Source: Bryopsis sp. KO-2023 (taxonomy: Eukaryota > Chlorophyta > Ulvophyceae > Bryopsidales > Bryopsidaceae). Taken from it: a stretch of 64,000 nucleotides of DNA. The notes under the pieces were generated by a model, which saw only the letters and a program-made list of their open reading frames with translations, did not search any database and was not told the origin of the DNA. Below, one piece after another: positions 11,032-21,956 of this stretch (its first letter is position 1; every line of letters begins with the position of its first letter). The stretch spans positions 4,092,001 to 4,156,000 of the forward strand of contig BSYQ01000008.1 of assembly GCA_030272585.1 (NCBI GenBank), in the 5' to 3' direction. Position numbers and translations under genes: made by a program.

Positions 11032-13245
11032 ATGGAAACTGTCTCCAGCGAGAAGGGCTCCGTCGCGGTGTACGAGCTGGGAAATCGGTCCAGGTGTTGT
11101 GGAGGCCGCGGGCTGGTTTCGCGAGAGGGCGTTCGACGTCGCGTTTCGGCCTCGCACGCCAACGGAACGATTTCCAGCACCCTGCGATGCGAGCAACTTT
11201 CTGGACGCGGGTCCCGGCATGTATGTAGAGTCGCGTCGAGCGACCCGAGGGACTTCGCTCTGAATCCAATTTTGAACCCCGAGGTGTTGGGTTTGGGGAC
11301 GCCCGAAGAAGACTCGGGTTCATCCGATGGGATGGCAATTTTGTCTAAGAGTTTTGATGAGAGGAACGATGCTTTGGAAACAGACATCCAAGTTTCTTCG
11401 AACGAAAAAGAAACCGTTTCGGAAGCGGAGGAGGGGTGGTCCCAGAAGAAGAGCATACTGTGGACGGTTTGGGAGGCCAGGAACATTATATCCAGATACT
11501 CCTATCTGGATTTGGGGCAATTGGGGGCTGGGACCGCCAGAATTGGTCCATTGGGGTTATCTCTCAAGGAGAATTTGGCCGTTCCGCCAGAAACAGAGGC
11601 GATCAAGAATGTGGGCGATGTCGATAGGATGGGGGACTCCGGAATATTGACACTCGGGCTCGAGGGGGAGGCGGTGGGGCAGCTGGATGGTGGGGCTGTC
11701 ATGACAGCTGCGATCAGCGCCTCCGTCGATTCGATGGACTCGGGGGTGTCTGCCATGGAAGACAGCAATGTGAGTTTTCTGGACGAGGCAAAAGTGGGAT
11801 TGCCAGCTCTGGTGTTGTGCAGCTTGTGTTACCTCCATTGCTCAGCCACGGGATTTGCCCTGCCCACGCTGCTTCCGATCATAGGGAACGACATCGATGT
11901 GACGGACGCCCAAGGGGCCCTCTTAACCACAGGGTATACGATGTTGTATGCTCTAGCGTTGATTCCGATGGGGTTGCTGGCCGACAGAGTCGATCGGCCG
12001 AAGCTTCTGGCCGGAGGTGCACTCCTATGGAGCGGGTTAAACAGCATGATATCGGGGGCGGGAACTTTCAAGGAATTGATGATGTTGAGAGTGGGGTTTG
12101 CTGCTGCGCAAGCCACTCAGAATCCGATATGCATGTCGATGCTGCCGGAGCTTTTCCCCAAGAACAAATCGACGGCAATGGCTATATATAACTGCGCGAT
12201 CTATGTGGGGAGGGCGCTGTCGTACGGCTTCGTCATGATTCTGGCTGGTTTGGGGGTGTCGGACACTGCTGGGGTTAAGATGGTACCTCTCGATAAACTG
12301 GATTTGGACATCATGTCGGTGCTATACACCACTGGGGACTCGGCTGCTGTGCTGCCGGTGTATGATTACAACATGCAGGTTATATTTTCTCAGCTGGAGG
12401 TGGTCGGCTGGCGGGACCTGGTGTATTGGTTGAGCGTCCCTGGGGTGGTGATCGCAATGGCGTTGATGCTTCTAGTCAGAGAGCCACGGGATGGGTGCCC
12501 GGAAGCTTCCAAAAATGATAGGGTCCAACAGAAAGAGTCGGGGTCGAGCGATTTCAGGGTGGAGGTTTCCGGGGATGGGACGGCAGCGGTTTCGATCGAT
12601 GAGGTGAAAAAGGAGGGGGGTGCATTGGACGATGTGCGAAAGCTGGTCAAGTCTCCATCTTTTCAAGCGACGACGTTCGCAGCAGCTATGAACGATGTGG
12701 GGGGCTGGGGGCTGATCGCATGGCAAGCGTTGTTTTACGAACGGGTATTCGAAATGCCCTCCAGTGCGTATGCCCCTTTGCTTGCCGGCATAATCCCGCT
12801 CGGTGGGATTGTCGGAGGGGTGGGTGGCGGCCTGGCCGCCGATTGGCTGTCCGAGCGAGGCAATCGATACATGCTGACTTTCGGAGCATCATTGCTTTCT
12901 GCCCCGTTGATCTATTTGTCGCTCCAGGCGGAAACTCCGAACGAGTCGTTTTGGTATTTGCTGTTTGGTTTTGCACTGTCGGAGTGTTGGAGGGCTCCGG
13001 CGGCAGTTATGGCACGGGAAGTTGCTCCGAAGTCGATGGGGTCGACGGCTTCGGCCGTGCATTTATGTATTAGGAATATTTTGGCTGGGTTGGGGCCGAT
13101 AGGGGTGGCTGCTCTGGCGGAGCCCTTTGGGCTGCGGAATGCCATGACGTTGATTCCTTTCAGTTACTTGGTTTCGGCACTCGGATTTTTGGTTGCTGAA
13201 GTTTTAATTAAGGTGGAAAATGCACAATCCGAAAATGGACCTTGA
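11032..13245 (+). CDS. Major facilitator superfamily transporter, Spinster-like
   Basis: One 737-codon exon starting at ATG 11032. The membrane core starts near residue 253 (LPALVLCSLCYLHCSATGFA) and has about 12 hydrophobic segments in two halves separated by a charged loop (about residues 480-540). The MFS motif A appears as LLADRVDRPKLL after the second segment, with a related GGLAADWLSERGNR at the equivalent place in the second half. The fold and the loop between segments resemble Spinster/SPNS-type or other organic-anion/lipid carriers; the substrate is unknown. An extra N-terminal region of about 250 residues is acidic and Ser-rich (EETVSEAEEGW-like) with no membrane segment, so it is either a regulatory domain, a targeting extension, or partly untranslated if a later ATG is used. 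It is intronless, unlike most neighbours. Confidence 0.85.
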   Translation: METVSSEKGSVAVYELGNRSRCCGGRGLVSREGVRRRVSASHANGTISSTLRCEQLSGRGSRHVCRVASSDPRDFALNPILNPEVLGLGTPEEDSGSSDGMAILSKSFDERNDALETDIQVSSNEKETVSEAEEGWSQKKSILWTVWEARNIISRYSYLDLGQLGAGTARIGPLGLSLKENLAVPPETEAIKNVGDVDRMGDSGILTLGLEGEAVGQLDGGAVMTAAISASVDSMDSGVSAMEDSNVSFLDEAKVGLPALVLCSLCYLHCSATGFALPTLLPIIGNDIDVTDAQGALLTTGYTMLYALALIPMGLLADRVDRPKLLAGGALLWSGLNSMISGAGTFKELMMLRVGFAAAQATQNPICMSMLPELFPKNKSTAMAIYNCAIYVGRALSYGFVMILAGLGVSDTAGVKMVPLDKLDLDIMSVLYTTGDSAAVLPVYDYNMQVIFSQLEVVGWRDLVYWLSVPGVVIAMALMLLVREPRDGCPEASKNDRVQQKESGSSDFRVEVSGDGTAAVSIDEVKKEGGALDDVRKLVKSPSFQATTFAAAMNDVGGWGLIAWQALFYERVFEMPSSAYAPLLAGIIPLGGIVGGVGGGLAADWLSERGNRYMLTFGASLLSAPLIYLSLQAETPNESFWYLLFGFALSECWRAPAAVMAREVAPKSMGSTASAVHLCIRNILAGLGPIGVAALAEPFGLRNAMTLIPFSYLVSALGFLVAEVLIKVENAQSENGP

Positions 13246-15474
13246 TCAGCGGGGGGGAAAAAAAGGATTTTAGAATTCGAAAGGTCGAAGGAGAGAGAGA
13301 GAGAAAAAAAAAAATCCCTCCGAAAGAATACAGAGGAAACAAAAATGGAAAAACAAGAGCAAAGGATGGTGCATCGTTTTCTGGGTTTTTTTTGGTTTCC
13401 TTCCCTCCCTCCTTCCTTTTTTTTTGATTTTCCTTTTTTTGATTTTTGTTTCCTGTATTTCTTTTCTTTTTGATCAACCACTTTATTATTGTTGTTGGTT
13501 TTTCTTATTATTTTTGGCCACATTAAGTTTGTGTTGGGTTTTTTTTTGCATTGGTTTGTTTTTTATTGACGGATGGAAGTCTCATTGAGCAACTCTGAAC
13601 AAAAAGAAAGAAATCAAAAATGGACAAAAAAAAAAGAAATGTAAAAGGAAAGGAAAGAGGAGGGGAGGGGGAGGGGAAACTGAAAAAAAGAAAAGAAAGA
13701 TTATATATACATGTGTCCACACGTCTGTTGAGGCCACATTAACTTTTATTGAACAAGTGTGGAGTTTATTGAGATATTTCATTACCTGATGGGTGGTTAT
13801 TGGGAAAGGGCTTTGAAAAAAAGGCACTATCCACGAAAAAAAGGAGGAAAAAAAAAAACGGGGGTCAAATTTAGAAAAACAAAGGGAGGGATTCTTGTTT
13901 ATACATTTTTGTATCTGGAAAAAGAAAAGGAAGAAAAAAGGCAAAAAAAAAGAATAGCTAAACAACAACACGAGGGGAAAAGGAGCAGGATGCATGATTT
14001 GGAAGCCGGAAAACTGTGGGTTGGAAATTATAATCTATAAATAGCGCATGGGATGTGTGTGTGTGCGTGCTTCCTGGAAAAAAGAAAGGTATTGCATCGA
14101 ATTGTGGGTTGAAAAATTATATAATATGCAAAGGCTTCCTGGAAAAGAGAGGTATTGCATGGAACTGTGGGTTGAAAAATTATATAATATGCAAGGTGTG
14201 TGTGCGCGCTTCCTGGGGAAAAAAAAGAGAGGTAATGGCATCGTCGGGAAGAAAACTGATTGTGATATTTTTTTTTTACTTTTATGTTCGCTGTTTAATT
14301 TGCATTCGTCCCAATGGCTGGTATATTTGACATTCGGAAAGGAGTTTGAAAAAAAAAATGCATGTGGTTCGCATCCCAGAAGACAGCGTGGGGATGGTGG
14401 GGTGGTCGATTGTTTTTCCAATCTTTTTATTAAATTTTTTTTTTCGCATTTTTGTTTTGTTTTTAAAATCTTTGGGTGGGGAGACGGGTAGAATACATTG
14501 TGAGGGACATATTTTCCCAGATGGTTGGTTGGTGTTTTATCGGGGATTTTAGCATGGGAAGAAAAAGGGCAAAAATATGTTAAAAAAGGAAAAGGGGGGG
14601 TGGGGTGTATGGTTGCTGGGATGGGAGGAAAAGAATTCGTTCTTGCACAGAAATTGTCACTACAAAGGAATGCCTGTTGATGAATGTTTGCCCACTGAGC
14701 AGAGCGAAGGGGAACTTGCGTGCTTTCCGAGAACAATATACTCGGCAGCCCCTGTTCCCCTAATGTAATCTTACTTTTCAATTTGGGGGTTCGAATGGCA
14801 AGGATTGTTGTTGTTGATGTGTTTTCTTGTATATGTTGGGGGACACTTTCATTTTGTGGGCATTCCCCTACAGAAAATTAAAAAAAAAAGCCATTCGTTT
14901 TTGTTTTCCTCCTGGAAAAGGAATACCACCCATCCCTTGTCTGGATGGTCGACCTTGTCAGTGAAGGTCAGCATATGTTTTCGAGTTTTTTATTGGAGCA
15001 TTGCAATTTTTTTTTGTATGAATACTGTGTTTTACACCCTTTTTTTCTATCTACATACTTTTTTAAAAATTTCGAGGGAAAAAAATCGAACAATTCAGGA
15101 CATTATTCAATGGAGGTGCAGCGCATCGTGAAAAATAGGCCAGACCAGAAAAAGAACGCGGGTCGATGAATATCGGACCACAATCGAGTGGGTAATAAAC
15201 AACCCACTGCTCAAACTAAAAGACTGTTGACCAAGGGGACTCCTTAGCCATGTGAGTAAGACACACAGACACCCCAAACGATAGGTCTATCAAAGGATCC
15301 ATCCTTCAAACCGAACGATTTGAGGCCACAAAAAGACACTCGGAAGGCATGGTTTGGGAGGACAAAAAACCCACTTTTCGGCCCACGGTGTATTGATATT
15401 CATATTGTTTTCATTCTCTCCCACCCAGCCGTCCTATTTGAATCGTTCAGCAAGGAAACGCTTGGAATTCGACA
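13246..15474. other. Homopolymer-rich intergenic region
   Basis: Long purine runs (13250-13320) are followed by T-rich DNA (13370-13560) and alternating A- and T-rich blocks. Small ORFs here are Lys/Phe-rich low-complexity translations with no domain. It contains the tandem repeat at 14069-14240. Confidence 0.6.
14069..14240. repeat. Tandem repeat of about 65-75 bp, two full copies and a partial third
   Basis: Units begin GCTTCCTGGAAAA at 14069, 14134 and 14209. The first two continue through GAGGTATTGCAT and a shared TTGAAAAATTATATAATATGCAA block; the third is truncated. A GTGTGTGTGCG stretch precedes the first and third units. Confidence 0.8.
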
Positions 15475-15882
15475 ATGGAAGACAGTCCTTTCGGTGGAGG
15501 GTTGAAGGAGGTGGTCTACGAAAACACGTACATCACCGAACCCAACGGTTATGGACCGAACGCAAAGTTCCAAAAACACAAAGTGCTACAAGTCGTCAGG
15601 CAGCTTCTGAAGGAACGCATGGAGGGTCAACTGTACGACCCCGTAAAAGGCGCGCAAACTGCAAAGCAATTGGCGGACGATTTGAGGGAGAAAGTGAAAG
15701 CCTTGGGATATGATCGGTACAAATACGTGGTGCAAGTGACGCTGGGGCAGAAAAAGGGCCAGGCGATGAGAATCGTGTCGAGATGTCTGTGGGACACCAA
15801 TTCTGATAATTTCGCGTCGGAATATTATCAGAACGACAGCTTGTACTGTGTTTGCCAAGTATACGGTTTGTATTATGAATGA
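15475..15882 (+). CDS. Tctex1-type dynein light chain (DYNLT2B/TCTEX1D2-like)
   Basis: A 135-codon single exon with ATG at 15475 and the family's conserved ending (NDSLYCVCQVYGLYYE then stop). The Tctex1 domain covers about residues 15-135: VYENTY at the start, a KVLQVVRQLLKERM helix, GYDRYKYVVQVTLGQKKGQ, and the diagnostic ASRCLWDT-like strand seen here as VSRCLWDTNSDNFASEYYQN. Length and motifs agree with TCTEX1D2/DYNLT2B, which associates with the IFT (cytoplasmic dynein 2) and inner-arm dynein complexes at the base of cilia. Its presence is the best evidence that this organism makes flagellated cells. The nearby kinesin is on the other strand and converges on it. A short 5' UTR exon is possible but not needed. 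Confidence 0.92.
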   Translation: MEDSPFGGGLKEVVYENTYITEPNGYGPNAKFQKHKVLQVVRQLLKERMEGQLYDPVKGAQTAKQLADDLREKVKALGYDRYKYVVQVTLGQKKGQAMRIVSRCLWDTNSDNFASEYYQNDSLYCVCQVYGLYYE

Positions 15883-16054
15883 AGGCACAGTTTTGGGGGT
15901 TTCAGGGTAGTTAAAAGGGATGGTTCAAGCTCTGTGGTGCGGGTAGTTGAGGTTGGGCTAGCAAAGCTGTGGAGAATGTGGAACAGACTCTTTTTGCATT
16001 TTGAGGGTGGCTTCCCCCTCACTCAGTTGAAACAGGGACGCGCGCTGCAATAAT

Positions 16055-19000
16055 TCATAGGCCAGAACTTGTCCTTAAATTGTCCAAGGACGTGGTATCC
16101 GATACCATAGAGTCTAGGTCCCCAGTGGGGATCGTGAAATCAGACTCGCTCATGACGCTGTATGTGGCTTGCATCATCAACTCTGGGGTTTTGCTGAGGA
16201 CCCTCTGGCTGGACTTTGCCTTTTCCATCAGTTGTTTGGAAGTGGATACGCTCCGCTCGACGGCCTCATCAGGCCTCCACAAGCGTCCCAAGAGCTGCTC
16301 CTTTCGTCCATCGCTCCTCCCGTCTATATTCCACATCTCGTAGATCCCCTTCAACTCTCTGCACAAATCGAACGGACCTCAACCCTTGAATATTGAATTC
16401 TGTACAGACTCAAGTGTATTTTACGCCGAAAAAAGTTGCTGAATCCTGTGGAGCGTGGCCCAAGATAAGACGGACAGCTCCCCCAACCTCATTTTTCCTT
16501 CAGGAGAGCGCAAAACTTTTTGATTTTTCTCCCAATCGACATCCAAAGACACGACACGAGGCCAATTTGCCTCGATGGAGTATCATATCCAGCAGCTCCA
16601 AATCTGAACAGAGGTTCCACTACACAAGAAGCTAATGAAGGCCACAGCAAAGCTTGTCACTCACTCTGGACTGCATTTCTTCAACAGCTTCGCGAAAACC
16701 TTTTTATCTTGCGACACAAGCTCGGTGTCCTTGTGTCCTCGTTTGTCTATCCACTCCAGTCTTCTTAGTTCCGACGAGCAATGGCTTGGCATCGACCACA
16801 GGGCATCCGCAGCCGCGAATTTCACACGATGGATCCAGGATATCCCAACAGAGTCCCAAAGTCTGAGAATCTGGTGAAAAATCGAGAACGCGTCAGTGTT
16901 GTCTTGCTGCTTTCCAGATACTTGTGCTTTCCAATTCAAACTGATCGAAACTAGTATTCTCGTGAGTCGCCACCTTTTCGTGGAGTGTCTGGATGTCTTC
17001 TATGTCTGCTGATGGATGCCTGAGGAGCGACTTGGAGGGTAGGATTTGGGAATGGAAATTAACGAATTCTACCAGCATTTCCTGGCGCTCTTCTGGTCCC
17101 CTTCGCCGTTTCTGTCCCTTGAGGAGAGTGGCTGGGTCTCGCACAGCCTTTGCACTTGGCGAAACCGATGGCGTCTGCAGAGAGGTGCACTGCTCAGCAG
17201 TGAGCTGATGATATCTCACAGATTGTGGGTTTCATTTTCACCATGCTGAACCTACTTGAATTCGTGTCGAAGAGTCGACCAGTTCATTTCGCGACCCGTC
17301 CCCCCTGAGCTGTGAAGCCTCCCGAAAGAGAGATCGGACTGAGGCAACGCTTTGTTTTGCAGATAGAGCAGTGATTTGGAGTTGAGCCTCTATCTGACGC
17401 AGTTGGTTTCGGCTGGAGGTGGTTTTGTCTATGGCTGCGAGAACTCTTGATGAGTCTTCCCCCGTTACGCCGTCGCGCTTGATCTAGGATTGTATAGAGT
17501 TTCAATACAGCTCGACCTTTGCAAGAATAAACTCCTGCACACGTCCAGTGTTTCAACTGTGTAATATATACCTTCGTGAGCTCAACCAGGACGTCCTCGA
17601 GCACCTTGAAGGCGTCCCGAAACGAAGCCATGTCTCCCTCCAGACTGGACATGCTTTCATCCAGTCGGATGATAGATTGATCGCAGACGCCAAGGAGCTG
17701 CGCTGCCAGAGCGAATAAGGGAGAGTGAGGAAAGGGATGTAGGATTCTGTGAATTGTTTGGCTTGTAAATTAATCTCAAACCGATGTTCGGTTGTACCTG
17801 GCCTTTCACAGCGACCGTTGGGGTTTCTCCTGTGGATGAAGGGGTGCTGGGCGTCTTTTGGAGTGCTCCTATTATTTCGATTCGAGCCTGAAAGAAGAAG
17901 AGGACGGATGCGTTTTGAACACATTCAAGCTGGATGGATGCAGCTCCAAGTGAAGGACTCACCTTCAAACTTTTCAATGCTTCAGAAGTGGTTTCGACGA
18001 CTCTGCTCGAACTCGATAAATCCGGCTCATTCAAACTACTGCTCGAAGACCTCTGAGGGGAAATCTTAGGCAATAAGCGTCTCATTCTACTCATCCTATT
18101 CAAAACACGGACCACTCAGCGAAAGCTTCAACATAGAGCTGTAACGATCTTTGAACGACCCAGAGCAACCCCATACGTGGCGTCCAGAAGGTCTCCAGAC
18201 TGAGTGTCCAGAGAATCGAGCCAGAGCTGCAAAGGCGGCGTCTCCCCCCACGCTTCTTCGGTTGTTACAACCCTTGAGATAATTTTGATCTTCTCTTTCA
18301 CCCTGACAAGATCCTCCCTGAGGTGCTGCAGCTCTGTAAGGGACTCTAGGATCATTTTCAATTCATCCATCTGCCAAAACAAGAGCCCAGAATCAATTCA
18401 GTCATAAAAAGGACGAAAGGGTCTGTTGACGCCCCTCTTTCCATGTACATGCACAACGCATTGGGAATGTGGATTAGCTTACCGCAACCGAACCATTTGG
18501 TGGTTCATCCTCTCCATTGACAACAGTCTCCAGACGCTCAAGGTTTTGGAGTCTCTCCTGCGCACATTGAAAGCCTCACCCCTCTTGATCGCAATTAAAA
18601 TCAGAAACGGTTCATACATCCACAAACTGATCGAACCTGGAAGGCCTCTAGCTTTTCCATGAGGTCTAGTTGGTTTGCCTGGAGATGGTCGTTGGCATCT
18701 CCGCCGGCACCACCTTTCCTATCAAAACAAAATACAAAAAACATGTTGCGCAACATGTTTTTGTCGTGCGTGTATGAGATTTGGTTTTCAATAGGTCACC
18801 AACACTCTACCCTCTCACGTTGGAGCCTTCGATAGGAGTCGTAAAACATCCCTGTGTGTGGGGTATTTCATCATGGTTTTGGGAGAAGTCAGAGCAGAGA
18901 AACCAGATCGGTGGCTGGCCAACAGGGAATTGTCCAAGGAAGACTCTTCCGAGGGGTTGGGAGGCGCCCGGTCTTGCTCCCGGATCTATGCTTGAACGCA

Positions 19001-21121
19001 CAGCCTTTCGTTAAAGCACGACAATAGAGGAATCTACTGAACACCATGGTTCAAGGAGGGAAAAGCAAGTACAGTGTTGCGAGGTCTGGTGGTTTGGATC
19101 TTACCAACTCTGGTGTGTCTTGAGCAGGCTTGGACAAACGCTTCGCTTGTCTGCAGAAATCCAGTGAGCTTAATGTATGCTCGGCATTTGGTCCCCCCTT
19201 GGAACTGATGCACCCAATCAAAAGGCAATTTTCGTTTCCGCTCAGAACTTCGGACAGAATCCTTGTTAGTTTTGTGTTGCGGAAAGGAACATAGACGGGT
19301 TTGCCGGATCTCTGCGCAACGGAAGACTTCAAAACACTTCCCAGTAAGAGAAGGTCTTTGTTCAGCGATGCTGCATCCCTAGCGGAAGATGTTCTCTGCT
19401 GCTCGTGGCCTATCCTTCCCATTCGTTCTCTTCCGGCAAGGTCTACAAAGCTGATGACCCCATTGTTCTGCGAAAAGACGGCCATGTTCAGAGCTTATGG
19501 CTCAGAAGATTGCTCAGCAAGAACATTGCCAACAATTGCATAACAACAATTGCATATTGTGCATATAGCCATATGGCTCTGAACTCAGAGTTACAGAAAC
19601 ATTGAATCGATCTGTGGTGTTCTGGGAGGTGACTTTTGGGGGTGGAGCCCCCATCTCTCACCGGTGAATCGACGTCTGAGAATTTTATTTTCCTCCCCTT
19701 GTTGGCGGCTTCGGTAATTTCTATTCGGACGAATACATGGGATCGCGAACTCTTTTTGTTCTCGTTAGTTTGTCCCAATCGCCTGCGCGATTTAGCCGAG
19801 GAAATTATTTGAATGGACTCCTCCAGCGTTGATGCTGCCTATTGTGCAATCGACCTTCAGCCACTGGCTCTTTCTGACAAAAAATGGCAACAAGCTGGCT
19901 ATGGGAGAGTGCCCGTTTTGGTGGCATTGTAGATTCACAATGTATCACAACTGTTTCGCGCTGAGTTTTCGAAGCCTATACCTTTTCCGTGAGTCCAACA
20001 ACAGAGACGCCAGACGTGCCTTGGGCGGAATGCAAACGAATATCCTTGCTGTCAGTTATGAGGTCGTGTATTGTCTCCTGGAACAGTTCGAACACACTGA
20101 TGAAGAGAGTTTTGTCTCGTCCCCCCGCCTTGTGATCTTTGTCTGAGAATATGTACTCTATGCACCGATTCGTCATGTGGTCCATCGTGTACGTTTTTCC
20201 AGTCCCCGTATGCCCATGTGCCAGGACAATCCCTGCACGTGCAAAACGCTTGACGAAACGAAAACGTGGAGCTGATGTACAAATTCTTATTCCTGCTCTG
20301 TTGTCTGGGAAAATAGACAAGGACAAGCTGGGCGGAAAACACTACTAGTAAGCTACACATGTTTGCGGATCCTTCGGGTTTCGAAATACCATTTCTGCCA
20401 TAGAGGGTGGAATTGACGATCTGTGCACACCCCGATTGGCGAAACACGTGGTCCCAATCCTCGCCTCCTGGTCCCCGAAGGATGTTCTCTGAACAAGCCC
20501 CATGGGGCCAGCAAAAACATTATTGCCATTTCAAAAATAAAAAAACACAACACCACACTACATGCGAACTTCGCATGCAACTTGAAGATGCATCCACAAC
20601 AAATGCGAGTCCCCAAAAGTTAGGACACGCGCGCGTTCAATAGAACCTTTGTGTTTGTTTTTGTTTGTTTTTGTTTGTTTTGTTTGCAAACATGATCATC
20701 ATGCGCGATGGATTCGGGGCTCACCAAAATTGTAAGCTTTGTATGACGCTGGGGCGCTGTCTGTCACTGAAGTAGCGGCGAGAGAGGCTGTTTCAGACGC
20801 CCAAGATCCATGGGATGTCAAACTGTTCATCCTTTGGAGAGCACCCGTGATAGTGGCAGGTCTGCTGAACACCATCCGAATGTTATTTTCGCGCCCCACT
20901 GACCCGGAAACTCTCAACCAAATCTGAAAGTGTCCTCCCCTCCCCCCCCCCTTCGAAACGATTCCAAATATCCGCTTCACTTACACATTTCCCGTTTGGC
21001 GGACACGTCTGTGCTTGACGGCTATTGTGTTACCAATAACAACAACTTGCTCCCCGCCAGACGCATTGTGTGAAGCGTCGTCCTCCACCCCCTCCGCTCG
21101 TATTCGGATGCAAACTCGCAT
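16055..21121 (-). CDS. Kinesin motor protein with long coiled-coil tail
   Basis: Exons that close in phase: 20987-21121, 20725-20923, 20390-20464, 19982-20232, 19662-19838, 19105-19467, 18819-18985, 18637-18718, 18483-18557, 18177-18370, 17963-18095, 17798-17887, 17572-17697, 17256-17483, 16974-17204 and 16665-16870. The last one or two exons, ending at stop 16055, are unresolved. The motor is N-terminal: strand VRVCIRIR, P-loop GHTGTGKTYTM, switch I NENKKSSRSH, switch II DLAGRER (usual DLAGSE), and the SLNKDLLLLGSVLKS and VPFRNTKLTRIL helices. The tail alternates heptad-rich segments (MDELKMILESLTELQHLRED; RNQLRQIEAQLQI) with Ser/Thr-rich linkers. All residues for ATP binding are present, so it is probably an active plus-end motor. 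It is too divergent for me to assign to a subfamily. Exon 1 uses a weak donor (AAT|GTGTAAG). Confidence 0.85.
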
Positions 21122-21617
21122 CACTAGAAACAGGTTCCGTCGTTCTCACCCCCAGGGCCAACCAACACCTTCGCTTCCTCTCAAACCACGGCGCTTGGAA
21201 ATCTCCGCCGCCACCCGGTCCTTACCCTCGGAATCATGACGAGTTATCTCGTTCCAAGAATAGTGCTGGGTGCTTTGCGATGTATGATTGTTTGGTGGCG
21301 AAAATGCCTTGCCAATGTTGAATTTCTTTGCTTCGCTTCCCTAACCAGCCGTCATTTGATACTCATGAAGAGTGTCGACCATGAACACGACGCCAGGTTG
21401 AAAGTGCTGTACATCATTGATATTCTGCCTAGCTCTCGTGCAGGGCGTGGACTCCTCTCTGCCCGCTCGTCTGTGCCCTCTTTTTCGCGCACTTGGATTT
21501 TTATTCAATTTAAAACCTTGGGGAATCGCCGTACTTGTACGAATACGGCTGCATTTTCTGTCTAGGCCTTTGATAAATTCATGCTCACCAAAAACGTTGA
21601 AAGTTGTTCCGAGCGCA

Positions 21618-21956
21618 ATGTCTGCATTCACCACCGCCTCCGCCGTTCCTGCCGCGTGCACCACCAAACCTCGCTTCACGGGGTCTCTTCCAAACCTCAG
21701 GCGGTGCCGCATCGCTCCGGTTCGACCGTCACGCTTCGTCGTTAGGGCAGAAGATGACGACGACGGACCCGCGCCTCAGCGCAAGTTCATCACAAGGGAA
21801 CAAGAACCCGAGGAATATTGGACTAGCAAGGCCGAGCGGGATGGAGAGTCCCCAATGAAGGATCCCATGGCTTGGGTTGGTTTGTTAGGAATCTTCTTTC
21901 CGTTCATCATTTTGGGTATCGCCATCGGGACGGGCTACGTCGAATTGAACCCCTGA
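21618..21956 (+). CDS. Small plastid-targeted single-pass membrane protein
   Basis: A 112-codon intronless ORF. Residues 1-45 are Ala/Ser/Arg/Pro-rich with few acidic residues (MSAFTTASAVPAACTTKPRF), a typical chloroplast transit peptide with likely cleavage near VVRAEDDD. The mature part has a charged stretch (KFITREQEPEEYWTSKAERD, then GESPMKDPMA) and one transmembrane helix (about residues 87-107, GLLGIFFPFIILGIAIGTG). The E-x-E-Y-W block plus C-terminal helix resembles small conserved thylakoid proteins of plants and green algae; I cannot give the name with certainty. It lies head-to-head with the kinesin gene, 496 bp between start codons. Confidence 0.75.
   Translation: MSAFTTASAVPAACTTKPRFTGSLPNLRRCRIAPVRPSRFVVRAEDDDDGPAPQRKFITREQEPEEYWTSKAERDGESPMKDPMAWVGLLGIFFPFIILGIAIGTGYVELNP

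Noticed and set aside
13164..14040. Lys- or Phe-rich ORFs in the MFS downstream flank
   Set aside because: They are translations of A and T homopolymer tracts.
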